Positions 32,123 through 40,809 are shown, numbered from the stretch's first letter. The stretch: DNA of 64,000 nt from an uncultured Christensenella sp. (GCA_910579295.1 CAJTTC010000006.1:1-64000), one strand, 5' to 3'. The notes: generated from the letters alone by a model not told the origin. A program made the numbers and translations.

Positions 32123-32959
32123 ATGGGTGAGCAGTTCGGAAAGGAATTCTGGCTGAACTATTGGCAGAGAATTAAGGACATGGCGTTGTCCGTCGATTGG
32201 AGCTATATTATAGAATTTATAGCTTTTGCAGTCGCTTTCTATATTGCGTTCAAGCTTTTAAAGGAGAACAAGAGCGGTAAAATTATAGCTTTGCTGTTTG
32301 CCGCCGTAATCGTATTCGGCTTTGCGTTCTCGCTGTCGAGTACGATTGATTCGCGTACCCTCGTAATGGTAACGTTCCTGCTCGTCATATTCGTACTTAT
32401 GCTGTTCAACACGGAAATCAAGCGTTCGTTACTCGGCGCAGGTCCTAAAAAACATACAAAGCGCGACGGTATGACCGTGCGCGATATCGAATTTATAATA
32501 GACGAAATCACGCACGCCGTTCAGCATATGTCCAAAAACGACATTGGCGCGCTTATCGTGCTCTCCAACGGCAACCTTCCCGAGGGCATTATATCGAGCG
32601 GTACGGTAATCAACGCCGACATAAACGCACCGATGATAGAGGCTGTGTTCTATCCCAAAGCTCCCCTGCACGACGGCGCAATGATAATCGAGAGTGAAAA
32701 AATTCACGCCGCGGGCTGTTTCCTTCCGCTCATTCAGAACGACAGCTTGCCGCAGGAGGTGGGCTCGCGCCACCGCGCCGCGCTCGGCGTAACTACCGTT
32801 GCGGAGGTAACGGCGATAGTAGTCTCCGAAGAAACGGGCGTCATCTCCATTATGAGAAACGGTGAAATCAAGAAGAAATATGCAAGCGACGGCGACCTTA
32901 AAAACGTGCTGAGCGACTATTTCTGGACGGATCTGACGGGCAAGGAGGCTAAGGCGTAA
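32123..32959 (+). CDS. cdaA: Diadenylate cyclase CdaA
   Basis: A 278-residue c-di-AMP synthase. Three N-terminal membrane helices (about 28-100) anchor a DAC domain with the catalytic D-G-A (Asp184-Ala186) and R-H-R (216-218) motifs intact. It makes c-di-AMP from two ATP; c-di-AMP controls potassium and osmolyte balance and cell-wall homeostasis in Bacillota. CGGAGA precedes the ATG. The downstream gene, normally cdaR, is reduced to a 59-residue stub and overlaps the cdaA stop. Confidence 0.96.
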   Translation: MGEQFGKEFWLNYWQRIKDMALSVDWSYIIEFIAFAVAFYIAFKLLKENKSGKIIALLFAAVIVFGFAFSLSSTIDSRTLVMVTFLLVIFVLMLFNTEIKRSLLGAGPKKHTKRDGMTVRDIEFIIDEITHAVQHMSKNDIGALIVLSNGNLPEGIISSGTVINADINAPMIEAVFYPKAPLHDGAMIIESEKIHAAGCFLPLIQNDSLPQEVGSRHRAALGVTTVAEVTAIVVSEETGVISIMRNGEIKKKYASDGDLKNVLSDYFWTDLTGKEAKA

Positions 32960-33138
32960 TGAAAAAATTCGGCAAATTCCTTTTGGGAATATTTACAAAG
33001 AATATAGGCATAAAAATTCTCGCCGTGGTGCTCGCGTTGTTCGCCGTGGCGTTCATAAACATTCCCGCAACTGCGGACGAGAGCGAAAAAGAGCAGACTT
33101 CCGCAGTCGTGGAGTACTGCCTTGACGTTGAAGAGTAA
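32959..33138 (+). CDS. Miniature CdaR-like protein (membrane helix only)
   Basis: A 59-residue protein that overlaps the cdaA stop (TAATG) and has AAGGAGG upstream inside cdaA. Residues 1-13 are basic, then 'KNIGIKILAVVLALFAVAF' forms one membrane helix, then about 25 acidic residues end at the stop. Full CdaR proteins begin with the same N-x-G-L-K-I-hydrophobic pattern and continue with several YbbR domains outside the cell; none is present here. Place and N-terminal pattern make it a reduced CdaR, which would bind CdaA in the membrane; that role is inference. Confidence 0.72.
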   Translation: MKKFGKFLLGIFTKNIGIKILAVVLALFAVAFINIPATADESEKEQTSAVVEYCLDVEE

Positions 33139-33146
33139 GGTGCGAT

Positions 33147-34331
33147 ATGAAAGCTATCGGCATACCCGAAATTCTTCTTCCGAAAAACGCGGATATGAGC
33201 GTGTGGGCGGTGAACGCCTGCGATCAGTTCACTTCCGACGAAAATTATTGGCGCGAGGTCGAGGAGCTTGTCGGTGATAAGCCGTCTGCGTTAAAGCTCA
33301 TCTATCCCGAAATATATTTAAAGGACAACCCCGAGCGCCGCATATCCGAAATAAACGCGCATATGACCGAATACTTGCAAAGCGGCGTTTTCGATAGCGT
33401 AGAGGGCGGCTTTATTTTAGTCGAGCGCACAACGCAGTCGGGCACGCGCACGGGCATAGTGCTTGCAATTGATTTAGAGGACTACGATTACAGGGCGGGA
33501 AGCTCCGCGCTCATTCGTTCCACCGAAGCGACTATTTTGGAAAGAATACCTCCCCGTGTAAAGATAAGGGAGCACGCGCAAATCGAACTGCCTCACGTAA
33601 TGTTACTTTACGACGACAGGACGGACAGCGTATTAAAGGCGGTCAGGCGCGGCAATGTGCTCTACGATTTCGATATGAATATGAACGGCGGGCACGTTAA
33701 GGGCACTTATATTGCCAACGCCGAAGAGGTACGCGAAGCGCTGTATGCTCTCTGCGATATGAACGACTACGGCGGCAAGCCTATGCTGTTTGCGGTGGGC
33801 GACGGAAATCACTCTCTTGCGACGGCAAAGACGTGTTGGGAGAATATCAAAAAAGGACTGACGGCAGAAGCGGCGGCGACGTACCCCGCAAGATTTGCGC
33901 TTGTCGAGGCTGTCAATATCTTCGACCCCGCGCTTACCTTCGAGCCCATTCACAGGCTTGTCAAGACGGACAAAGCGGAACAATTTATCAGCGGATTTAA
34001 GACGAAAGGCAACAAAAGGGCATATGTTGTAGTAGGGGGTAAACTTAGCGAAATACCTTTTTGCGACGACGTGCCCGACGGTATAAGACAGCTCGATAAG
34101 TATATAGACGGGTTTATAGCCGAGAACGGCGGCGAAGTGGACTATATACACGGCGAACAGGAGATAAAGGAACTGTCCCGTTTGGGCGCGGGCGTGATAC
34201 TCCCCGCAATAGCAAAAGACGATTTCTTCCGTCTGATTGTTACGGGCGGCAATCTGCCCCGAAAGACCTTTTCTATGGGCGAGGGCAACGAGAAGAGATA
34301 TTATATAGAGGCTAAAAAGCTCGTTAAGTGA
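33147..34331 (+). CDS. DUF1015 family protein
   Basis: A 394-residue cytoplasmic protein of the DUF1015 family, recognised by 'NACDQFTSDENYW' near residue 24, 'ALKLIYPEIYL', and 'FAVGDGNHSLATAK' near residue 215. Some proteins of this fold act as serine kinases, and the D-G-N-H element corresponds to the D-G-H-H-R-type motif of that group, but activity here is unproven. AAGGTG lies before the ATG. It follows the cdaA pair by eight bases and is likely in the same transcript. Confidence 0.85.
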   Translation: MKAIGIPEILLPKNADMSVWAVNACDQFTSDENYWREVEELVGDKPSALKLIYPEIYLKDNPERRISEINAHMTEYLQSGVFDSVEGGFILVERTTQSGTRTGIVLAIDLEDYDYRAGSSALIRSTEATILERIPPRVKIREHAQIELPHVMLLYDDRTDSVLKAVRRGNVLYDFDMNMNGGHVKGTYIANAEEVREALYALCDMNDYGGKPMLFAVGDGNHSLATAKTCWENIKKGLTAEAAATYPARFALVEAVNIFDPALTFEPIHRLVKTDKAEQFISGFKTKGNKRAYVVVGGKLSEIPFCDDVPDGIRQLDKYIDGFIAENGGEVDYIHGEQEIKELSRLGAGVILPAIAKDDFFRLIVTGGNLPRKTFSMGEGNEKRYYIEAKKLVK

Positions 34332-34375
34332 CAGACCTGTCAATTATGCGATTGACTTATCAATAAGGAAATAAT

Positions 34376-35695
34376 ATGACTTTAAAAGTATGCAAATTCG
34401 GCGGCACGTCCATGGCGGACGGCAACACAATGCAGACCGTCAGAAAGATAATAGAGAGCGACGAGAAGAGGAAATACGTCGTAGTTTCGGCGCCCGGCAA
34501 GAGGTTTAACGGCGATACAAAGGTTACCGATCTGCTGTACGCCTGCTATAACGAGTTAAAGGAAACGGGCGACTGCAAGCAGAGCTTCGCAAAGGTGCGC
34601 GCTCGCTTCGAGAGTATTATAAAGGAACTGAATATTGACTTCGACGTGAAGTCCGTTCTCGACGAAACCGAAAAGCGGCTTGTCGAGGAGCACAGCGCCG
34701 ATTTCACCGCGTCGAGGGGCGAGTATCTCTCCGCGCGCATAATGGCGGTACTGCTTGGCGCAAAGTTTATCGACAGCGAGGACGTAGTATTCTTTAAAGA
34801 GGACGGACAGCTCGACGATCTGGCTACCTATCGCGCAATCTCGCAGGCTGTTGCGGACGGCGGGTGCGCGGTATTCCCCGGCTTTTACGGCAAGGGCGCG
34901 GACGGAAAGGTCAAAACGTTTTCGCGCGGCGGCTCGGATATTTCGGGCGCAATCGTAGCCCGCGCCGTCAATGCTTCCGTGTATGAGAATTGGACTGACG
35001 TGTCGGGCTTTCTGGCGTGCGACCCGAGAATAGTCGAAAATCCCAAGCGCATTAAAAATCTTTCTTACAAGGAGCTGAGGGAGCTTTCGTATATGGGCGC
35101 TAACGTGCTCCATTCCGAGAGTATATTTCCCGTGCGCAAGGCGAACATACCCATAATCATAAAAAATACCTTCCGCCCCGAGGACGAGGGCACGGCCATT
35201 CTGCCCATTACGCAGTATAAGCCCGACGGCAATATCGTAACCGGAATAGCCGGCAAAAAGAATTTCACAGTAATCCTGATTGAAAAAAACCATATGAACA
35301 GCGAAATAGGCTTTATCCGCAAGGTGCTGTCCGTTTTGGAGCGCGAGGGCGTTTCAATCGAGCATATCCCGTCGGGTATCGACACTATGTCGGTTGTAGT
35401 GGACAGCGACGAAATCGAGGGCTATAAGCTCGAACAGATTATAGAGGGCATTAAAAACGAGGCTGAACCCGACGTTATAAGGGTTATGGAGAACGTTGCT
35501 TTAATAGCGACGGTGGGTCACGGAATGTCGTCGTCGATAGGCACTTCGGCGCGCTTGTTCAAGGCGATGTCCGAGGCGAACATAAACGCTAAAATGATTG
35601 ATCAGGGCTCGAGCGAGCTGAACATTATAGTCGGCGTTAAAAACGAGGACTGCGAAAAATGTATCGCGGCAATCTATCACGAATTTTTCGGTTGA
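34376..35695 (+). CDS. lysC: Aspartate kinase
   Basis: A 439-residue monofunctional aspartokinase, the first step toward lysine, threonine and methionine (and dipicolinate for spores). The kinase start K-F-G-G-T-S-M-A and 'GRGGSDISG'-like 'SRGGSDISGAIVAR' are present, and two C-terminal ACT domains include 'IATVGHGMSSSIGTSARLF'. AAGGAAA precedes the ATG; terminator at 35720. Confidence 0.94.
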   Translation: MTLKVCKFGGTSMADGNTMQTVRKIIESDEKRKYVVVSAPGKRFNGDTKVTDLLYACYNELKETGDCKQSFAKVRARFESIIKELNIDFDVKSVLDETEKRLVEEHSADFTASRGEYLSARIMAVLLGAKFIDSEDVVFFKEDGQLDDLATYRAISQAVADGGCAVFPGFYGKGADGKVKTFSRGGSDISGAIVARAVNASVYENWTDVSGFLACDPRIVENPKRIKNLSYKELRELSYMGANVLHSESIFPVRKANIPIIIKNTFRPEDEGTAILPITQYKPDGNIVTGIAGKKNFTVILIEKNHMNSEIGFIRKVLSVLEREGVSIEHIPSGIDTMSVVVDSDEIEGYKLEQIIEGIKNEAEPDVIRVMENVALIATVGHGMSSSIGTSARLFKAMSEANINAKMIDQGSSELNIIVGVKNEDCEKCIAAIYHEFFG

Positions 35696-35719
35696 TTAAA
35701 TAATTTAATAATTCTCCGT

Positions 35720-35752
35720 TCCGCGTAGCGTTCGTTGCGCGGAGCTTTTTTT
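35720..35752 (+). terminator. lysC terminator
   Basis: Stem TCCGCG/CGCGGA plus four inner pairs with G-T wobbles, GC, then seven T. Confidence 0.88.
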
Positions 35753-35789
35753 ATTATTTAAATATTAAAAAAAATTCCTTATTAAGCAC

Positions 35790-35818
35790 TTGACAAACAA
35801 CTGTATCTATCATATAAT
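35790..35818 (+). promoter_or_regulatory. Promoter of the GntR/ABC operon (leaderless transcript expected)
   Basis: Full consensus: -35 TTGACA (35790-35795), 17-bp spacer, -10 TATAAT (35813-35818). The ATG is only ten bases after the -10, so the leader would be 3-4 nt with no Shine-Dalgarno. Short CTGT...ACAG arms flank the -10 and may be part of the regulator's operator. Confidence 0.85.
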
Positions 35819-35828
35819 AACAGTGTAA

Positions 35829-36206
35829 ATGAAGTTAGTTATAAATGCAAACGGCGAACAGCCCATATACGAGCAGATAAAACTGCAAATCAAGGAGCAG
35901 ATAACGAGCGGCGAGTTAGTTGCGGGAACAATGCTGCCGTCTATACGTATGCTCGCAAAAGAATTAAAAATAGGAATAATAACGGCGAAACGCGCCTACG
36001 ACGATTTAACGGAGGAGGGGTTTACCGTTTCCGTTGCGGGCAAGGGCGTGTTCATTGCGGATTCAGACAGGCAAAAGCTTTCGGCGGCGGCGCGCGGGGA
36101 GTTGAAAAAAAATCTTGCCGTATGCGTGCGATACGCGCGTGCCAACGGTATAAATAAAGAAACTTTTACAGAAATATTAAACGACGTTTGGGAGGACAAG
36201 GATTAA
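35829..36206 (+). CDS. GntR-family regulator, YtrA type
   Basis: A 125-residue repressor with an N-terminal winged helix ('PIYEQIKLQIKEQITSGEL', 'LPSIRMLAKELKIGIITAKRAYDDL') and a short C-terminal dimer region of about 45 residues, the YtrA subfamily layout. YtrA-type regulators control their own operon of ABC transporter genes, often in response to cell-envelope stress. Here the ATPase gene follows after one base and two permease genes after that. Strong promoter at 35790; mRNA probably leaderless. Confidence 0.92.
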   Translation: MKLVINANGEQPIYEQIKLQIKEQITSGELVAGTMLPSIRMLAKELKIGIITAKRAYDDLTEEGFTVSVAGKGVFIADSDRQKLSAAARGELKKNLAVCVRYARANGINKETFTEILNDVWEDKD

Positions 36207-36207
36207 G

Positions 36208-37080
36208 ATGAATGCGATTGAAATTTCCAATCTCTGCGTAGAGCTGGATAAATTCAAAATCGACGGGCTAAATTTAACCGTGCGCAAGGGTGCAATCACG
36301 GGGTTAGTAGGCGCAAACGGCTCGGGAAAAACGACGTTGATAAAGACGATTATGCGTGTGCAGGACGCGGTGAGCGGAAGTATTCTGTACAACGGCAAGA
36401 AGTTTGCGGGCAACGAGAAGGAAATTTTTTCCTCGCTTGCATGCGTTTTCGACGACGTGATATTTTCAACCTATGCCAAGCCTAAAAAGATAGTAAAGCT
36501 GTATAAGGACTTATATCCGTCGTTCGATGAAAAGCGCTATTATGAGCTGGTCGAAAAATTTGCGTTGCCGCAGGATCTGAGGGTTTATAAATACTCTTTC
36601 GGAATGAAGAAAAAGCTCGGCTTCATTCTGGAATTGTGCCGCGGCGCGGAAACGCTGATATTCGACGAGCCCACTTCGGGTATAGACCCGTTTGACAGAA
36701 GCGAGCTTATGTCGCTGTTGCAGGAGTATATGTTGGACGAAAACCACGCCGTGTTGTTCTCCACGCATATAACCGAGGATTTGGATAAGATAGCCGACTA
36801 TATCGTAATGATGGACGGCGGCAGGATTTTATTGGACAGCGACAAGGAGAGCTTAATGGAGAGGTTTCGCCTCGTGCGCGCCGCCGAACTTACCGAGGGA
36901 ATGCAGAGGAGCGCGTTGGGGCTTAAACAGGATATGTTCGGCTATACGTTTTTAACCGAAAGCGCGGTGGAAGAGGGCGAGGGGGTGCAGGTCAAAACGC
37001 CGAGCATTGAGGAAATTTTCGTGCATTTGACTTCGCAAAAAAAATCGAACGGCTCGTCTGAAAATATTTTCGGAATATAG
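36208..37080 (+). CDS. ABC transporter ATP-binding protein
   Basis: A 290-residue ABC ATPase. Walker A G-A-N-G-S-G-K-T-T starts at residue 35, the signature is Y-S-F-G-M-K-K-K (a variant of LSGGQ, as in YtrB-like exporters), Walker B is L-I-F-D-E-P, and 'FSTHITED' holds the switch histidine. It would drive the two membrane proteins encoded next. It follows the GntR gene by one base. Substrate unknown. Confidence 0.94.
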   Translation: MNAIEISNLCVELDKFKIDGLNLTVRKGAITGLVGANGSGKTTLIKTIMRVQDAVSGSILYNGKKFAGNEKEIFSSLACVFDDVIFSTYAKPKKIVKLYKDLYPSFDEKRYYELVEKFALPQDLRVYKYSFGMKKKLGFILELCRGAETLIFDEPTSGIDPFDRSELMSLLQEYMLDENHAVLFSTHITEDLDKIADYIVMMDGGRILLDSDKESLMERFRLVRAAELTEGMQRSALGLKQDMFGYTFLTESAVEEGEGVQVKTPSIEEIFVHLTSQKKSNGSSENIFGI

Positions 37081-37092
37081 GCGGGAGGATAT

Positions 37093-37848
37093 ATGGATAA
37101 AATCAAAAAATGGTTTAAGGAGTTTTGGCTGTTTGTCCGTCTGCAAAATATCGGCGCTAACAGCGTCACTAACCGCAATAAGAGCTGGCGGTGGGGTTTT
37201 CTTGTAGCGATACTATCCGTTGAAATATGTTTAATTCAGATAGAAGTCAATTTTGCCGCTTTCGCCCTGATGCCTATGCTGTTCGTGTACTCCATAGGGG
37301 TAATTATGAACGCTAAGCCGTCCCTGTATGCCGTCACGCCCTTTACTTCAAAGCAGAGGGTAGCGTATTCGTATCTGTATGCAATTTTGGAAAGCTTGGC
37401 TTTCTTTCTGGTTTTGGCAATATTTGGAAATATAGCATTTGCAATCAGCGCGCTTGTGACTTATATAGTCGAAGGTACGAATATGTATTTGTTCTATGCG
37501 CAGGACAGTTTTTCGGCTTTGGCTAACGCAACGGTGCTGTTAATGATGATATACCTGTTCTTTGCTATGTTCGTTTTGATTGGATTGAAAAAGGGCAAGT
37601 TGCGTCTGGCGGCGTTCGTTTTGTTCCCGATTATAAACGAGGCTCTCGCTCTCACACTGATAAACTTCTGCGCCAAAGCAAAAGACGCGTCGACAGTCGG
37701 TTTCAGCTTTACGGCGGACGTTTTGAGCGCATTGGATATATTGCCTCACGGGTGGGTCGTGTTATTGGTTCTCGGCGTTATGGTTGCGATTACTTTCGGA
37801 CTTTCATTATATCTTATGATAAAGCGCAATTCTTACGGGAAGGTGTAA
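37093..37848 (+). CDS. ABC-2-like transporter membrane protein, copy 1
   Basis: A 251-residue protein with about six membrane helices, starting 'KKWFKEFWLFVRLQNIGANSV' in the cytoplasm and containing 'PFTSKQRVAYSYLYAI' between helices 2 and 3. The next gene has the same architecture and the matching 'PFSPKQRVVFTYLAII', so the two are diverged duplicates forming a heterodimeric permease. No recognised substrate motif. GGAGG precedes the ATG. Confidence 0.85.
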   Translation: MDKIKKWFKEFWLFVRLQNIGANSVTNRNKSWRWGFLVAILSVEICLIQIEVNFAAFALMPMLFVYSIGVIMNAKPSLYAVTPFTSKQRVAYSYLYAILESLAFFLVLAIFGNIAFAISALVTYIVEGTNMYLFYAQDSFSALANATVLLMMIYLFFAMFVLIGLKKGKLRLAAFVLFPIINEALALTLINFCAKAKDASTVGFSFTADVLSALDILPHGWVVLLVLGVMVAITFGLSLYLMIKRNSYGKV

Positions 37849-37852
37849 ATTT

Positions 37853-38665
37853 ATGGGGTTAAAAAAGCAGTTCAAAGATTTTTGTCTGTATATGCGCCTT
37901 ACCAAACACGGCGTAAAGGCAAACTCCGCAGTGTTCAAAGAGTATACGCCTCTGATCTTATGCCTCGCTGCCGTCGTGCTCGCCTCTATGATCGAGTACA
38001 GTTCTGCAAACTTAACGGATTCGGGCTATACGTTATCTGCAAGTATTTTTTCCTTGCCGTGGTTTTGCGGCTCGGCAATAGGAATGTCGATATGTCTGGC
38101 TCACCGTACGTCCGCGCTCGGCGTTTCTCCGTTTTCGCCGAAACAGCGCGTAGTGTTTACGTATTTGGCTATTATAATAAAGGCTATCGTTGCGTACGTT
38201 TTAATATTAGCGCTGTATATTGTCATAACGTTGCTGTTTTCGGTTTTGGTCTGGGTCTTTATCGGCTTGACGCAAGGAGAGTGGGCTGACTTTCCTTTCG
38301 TAGTCGAAGAATCCGTGCCGCAGGCGTACTCGCACTATGCGGCGGCTTTCGAGTGTCTGTACAGTCTGTTTATAACGTTTGCTTTTCACGCAATAGCCAA
38401 TATAAAAGCGTTTAAACACCGTACGGTAATTTCGGTGATTGCGTTTGCGGGCGTTATCGTTTTCAATTGCGTAGTGGCTAATGTTTGCTGCAATGCGGCG
38501 GCGGACGGAGCAATAAAATATTTTACTTGCGCCAACCTGCACAATACCGTTGAAAGTCTGTCTTGTCCGTGGGTACTTATTTTAATAATGGCGTTGATGT
38601 CGGCGGCGGCAATCGCGGCTTCTGTATATCTGACGGTCAAACGGCTTAAATCTTCGGCAGTATAA
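37853..38665 (+). CDS. ABC-2-like transporter membrane protein, copy 2
   Basis: A 270-residue six-helix protein and paralogue of the previous gene: same start pattern 'KKQFKDFCLYMRLTKHGVKANS', same P-F-S-P-K-Q-R-V loop, same C-terminal helix ending in L-x-V-K-R. It lies four bases after copy 1. Together with the ATPase it probably forms an exporter under the GntR regulator. No terminator is evident downstream. Confidence 0.85.
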   Translation: MGLKKQFKDFCLYMRLTKHGVKANSAVFKEYTPLILCLAAVVLASMIEYSSANLTDSGYTLSASIFSLPWFCGSAIGMSICLAHRTSALGVSPFSPKQRVVFTYLAIIIKAIVAYVLILALYIVITLLFSVLVWVFIGLTQGEWADFPFVVEESVPQAYSHYAAAFECLYSLFITFAFHAIANIKAFKHRTVISVIAFAGVIVFNCVVANVCCNAAADGAIKYFTCANLHNTVESLSCPWVLILIMALMSAAAIAASVYLTVKRLKSSAV

Positions 38666-38777
38666 TCATACTTTTCTTGTCAAGTAATTCTTCTCATTAT
38701 CTGTATTCATTCCTTATAATATTTGTCTATAAATAATCACGCAAACGCCCGTTTTTTCATAGTATGTATTACCGCCT

Positions 38778-39842
38778 ATGACGTTAAGTGTTTGTATGAT
38801 AGTCAGGGACGAGGCGGCAACCCTCGCCCGATGTTTAAACTGCGTTAAATCCTTTGCCGACGAAATAATAGTGGTTGACACGGGCTCTACCGACGAAACG
38901 GTCACAATCGCAAGGTCGTTTACCGACAAGGTGTTTTTCTTTGAGTGGTGCGACGACTTCTCCGCCGCCCGCAATTTCTCCTTTTCCGAAGCGGTCTGCG
39001 ACCTTGTTATGTGGCTTGACGCCGATGACGTGATTAACGCCGAAAACGCGGCGAAGATAGCCGAACTGAAAAACCGTAACGATTTCGACGCGGCGTATTT
39101 AAAGTATGCCGCCGCATTCGATGGGGATACGCCCTCGTTTATATATTATCGCGAACGCATATTCCGCCGTTTGCTCGGGTTCAGGTGGAGCGGCGCGGTG
39201 CACGAGGTGGTCGAGTGCTCGGGCAGAATAATCTATTCCGACGCGTGCATTTTTCACAAAAAGGTAAAAGCCAATCCCGCGGCGCGCAATCTCCGCATAT
39301 ATCAGAGCTTGATTTCCCGCGGTCAGTCGCTTGACGAACGCCATAAGTTTTACTACGGGCGTGAGCTGTTTTTTAACGGCTTGTACACCGAATGCGTCGC
39401 CGTGCTTAGCGCATATTTAAAGGGTAACGGCTGGGTGGAAAACAAGGTGGAGGCGTGCAGAACGCTGTATAAGGCTTTAAACAATCTCGGGCGGAGTGAC
39501 GAGGCTGTGCGAGCGCTTGTATACGCCTTTACGCTGTCCTATCCGCGAGCCGAAGACTGTTGTTATCTGGCGGGCTATTTCGAGGCGAAAAACGACGTTC
39601 GTTCGGCTATATATTGGTACGAACGCGCCGTCAATTCCCAAGAAAGCGTGGAGGACGGAGGGTTTATAAACGTCGATTATCTCGGATATTTTCCTGCCAT
39701 AAGGCTCTGCGTTTTATACGACGGCTTGGGCGAGTACGCGCTTGCGTGTAAGTACAATGAGTTGGCGGGAAAATTTAAACCCGACGATGATAGCTATCTT
39801 CATAACAGACAATATTTCAAGACAAAATTAAGCGAGAGGTAA
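38778..39842 (+). CDS. Family 2 glycosyltransferase with TPR-like C-terminus
   Basis: A 354-residue glycosyltransferase. The GT-A domain (about 1-190) has 'SVCMIVRDEAATLARCL', 'VVDTGSTDET' and the metal-binding W-L-D-A-D-D (near 75-80). The C-terminal half is helical, with TPR-like pairs around 'FYYGRELFFNGLY' and 'ALNNLGRSDEAVRAL'. Enzymes of this type add sugars to proteins or cell-wall polymers. The collagen-like gene starts 13 bp later, so Thr residues of that protein are a plausible target (inference). No Shine-Dalgarno is seen before this ATG, although the N-terminus fits the family exactly. Confidence 0.9.
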   Translation: MTLSVCMIVRDEAATLARCLNCVKSFADEIIVVDTGSTDETVTIARSFTDKVFFFEWCDDFSAARNFSFSEAVCDLVMWLDADDVINAENAAKIAELKNRNDFDAAYLKYAAAFDGDTPSFIYYRERIFRRLLGFRWSGAVHEVVECSGRIIYSDACIFHKKVKANPAARNLRIYQSLISRGQSLDERHKFYYGRELFFNGLYTECVAVLSAYLKGNGWVENKVEACRTLYKALNNLGRSDEAVRALVYAFTLSYPRAEDCCYLAGYFEAKNDVRSAIYWYERAVNSQESVEDGGFINVDYLGYFPAIRLCVLYDGLGEYALACKYNELAGKFKPDDDSYLHNRQYFKTKLSER

Positions 39843-39854
39843 AGCTTTAAAATT

Positions 39855-40457
39855 ATGTTAAATAATCTTTTTACAATCTTATTTGGGTGTAACTGTTGCG
39901 GCGGCTGCGGCGGCAATAATAATTGTAACGGCAACGTCCAGACCATAAGGTACGAAGCTGTAGGACCAACAGGTCCGGCGGGAGCAACGGGAGCAACGGG
40001 TGCAACAGGAGCGACAGGAGCGACAGGCATAGGCATAACGGGAGCAACAGGTGCAACAGGCGCGACAGGACCTACGGGGCGTGCAGGAATTAAGGGTTCG
40101 ACGGGCGCGACGGGTCCGACGGGTGCAACAGGTGCAACGGGCGCTGACGGTGAAATTGGCGCAACGGGTCCCACGGGTGCAACGGGTCCGACAGGCGCAA
40201 CGGGAGCTGACGGTGAAATCGGCGCCACAGGTCCGACAGGTGCAACGGGAGCTGACGGTGAAATCGGCGCGACGGGTCCGACAGGTGCAACGGGTCCGAC
40301 AGGTCCGACAGGTCCGACAGGTCCGACAGGACCTCGCGGATATGACGCCACTTTGGTAGCCGCGGCTGACGTGCCGGACGCTACCGACGCTACCGACGTC
40401 GTCACCAGATTTAACACGCTGCTTGCAAATTTAAGGGCGGTAGGGCTATTGCAATAA
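39855..40457 (+). CDS. Collagen-like G-x-T repeat protein (exosporium/surface type)
   Basis: A 200-residue protein: Cys/Gly-rich head (six Cys in residues 12-24), 42 uninterrupted Gly-X-Y triplets (residues 37-162) dominated by G-A-T and G-P-T, then a 38-residue C-terminal domain ending in F-N-T-L-L-A-N-L-R. This is the layout of BclA-like filament proteins of spore surfaces and other collagen-like clostridial proteins, where Thr in the triplets is glycosylated. The block A-D-G-E-I-G-A-T-G recurs three times, showing recent DNA-level expansion. Only a weak, distant AGAGG precedes the ATG, so translation may be coupled to the glycosyltransferase 13 bp upstream. Strong terminator at 40541. Confidence 0.9.
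   Translation: MLNNLFTILFGCNCCGGCGGNNNCNGNVQTIRYEAVGPTGPAGATGATGATGATGATGIGITGATGATGATGPTGRAGIKGSTGATGPTGATGATGADGEIGATGPTGATGPTGATGADGEIGATGPTGATGADGEIGATGPTGATGPTGPTGPTGPTGPRGYDATLVAAADVPDATDATDVVTRFNTLLANLRAVGLLQ
40005..40330 (+). repeat. Collagen-coding short tandem repeats
   Basis: Nested 9-bp (Gly-X-Thr) and about 40-bp repeat units inside the collagen-like gene. These are a likely site of length variation by slippage. Confidence 0.85.
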
Positions 40458-40540
40458 GATTAGACGACGAATAATCAACAAACAGTCAAATAAAGCCCTG
40501 CAACTTGTCCGACGGGCGTAACGAAACTGACTGCTTCTAA

Positions 40541-40576
40541 AAAAACTGCGGGTGTCATATGATATCCGCAGTTTTT
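40541..40576 (+). terminator. Terminator of the collagen-like gene
   Basis: Perfect 11-bp stem AAAAACTGCGG/CCGCAGTTTTT with a 14-nt loop; symmetrical, so it can act on both strands. Confidence 0.92.
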
Positions 40577-40768
40577 AAATTTTTACAATTTATTTAGTTT
40601 AACGATTAATTTAACGAAAATTAAAAAAATAACAGATAAAAGAATTAATTATGTCATTTATTTTTCTAATATTGTATTGCTTTTATTCATAAATTAGTGT
40701 AAAATGTATAATTGATAAATTACTTTGGAGTATTATGCTCTAACCGCTGTTAAAATTGACTAGAAATT

Positions 40769-40809
40769 ACAAGGGATATCCCTTGTTTGCGTTGTTCCAA
40801 CGCAAACAA
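40769..40809 (+). promoter_or_regulatory. Two adjacent perfect inverted repeats in the leader
   Basis: ACAAGGGATATCCCTTGT (40769-40786) is an 18-bp perfect palindrome. It overlaps by four bases a hairpin with perfect 12-bp arms TTGTTTGCGTTG/CAACGCAAACAA and a 3-nt loop (40783-40809). No T-run follows. The two folds compete for the shared bases, so this could be a protein-binding site or a switch in the leader RNA. Confidence 0.7.

Noticed and set aside
37093..38665. The two permease genes as one gene split by a frameshift.
   Set aside because: Each is a complete six-helix protein with its own start, and they align with each other as duplicates rather than as two halves.
40005..40330. Regular short repeats that might suggest a CRISPR array.
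   Set aside because: The repeats are contiguous codon triplets of a collagen-like protein with no unique spacers, and no cas genes are near.
39800..40417. A minus-strand Pro-Val-Ala-rich open frame.
   Set aside because: It is the antisense of the Gly-X-Thr collagen triplets, which automatically reads as a proline-rich repeat.
40707..40712. TATAAT as the promoter of the surface-protein pair.
   Set aside because: No acceptable -35 box or extended -10 was found; the region is so AT-rich that a chance match is likely.
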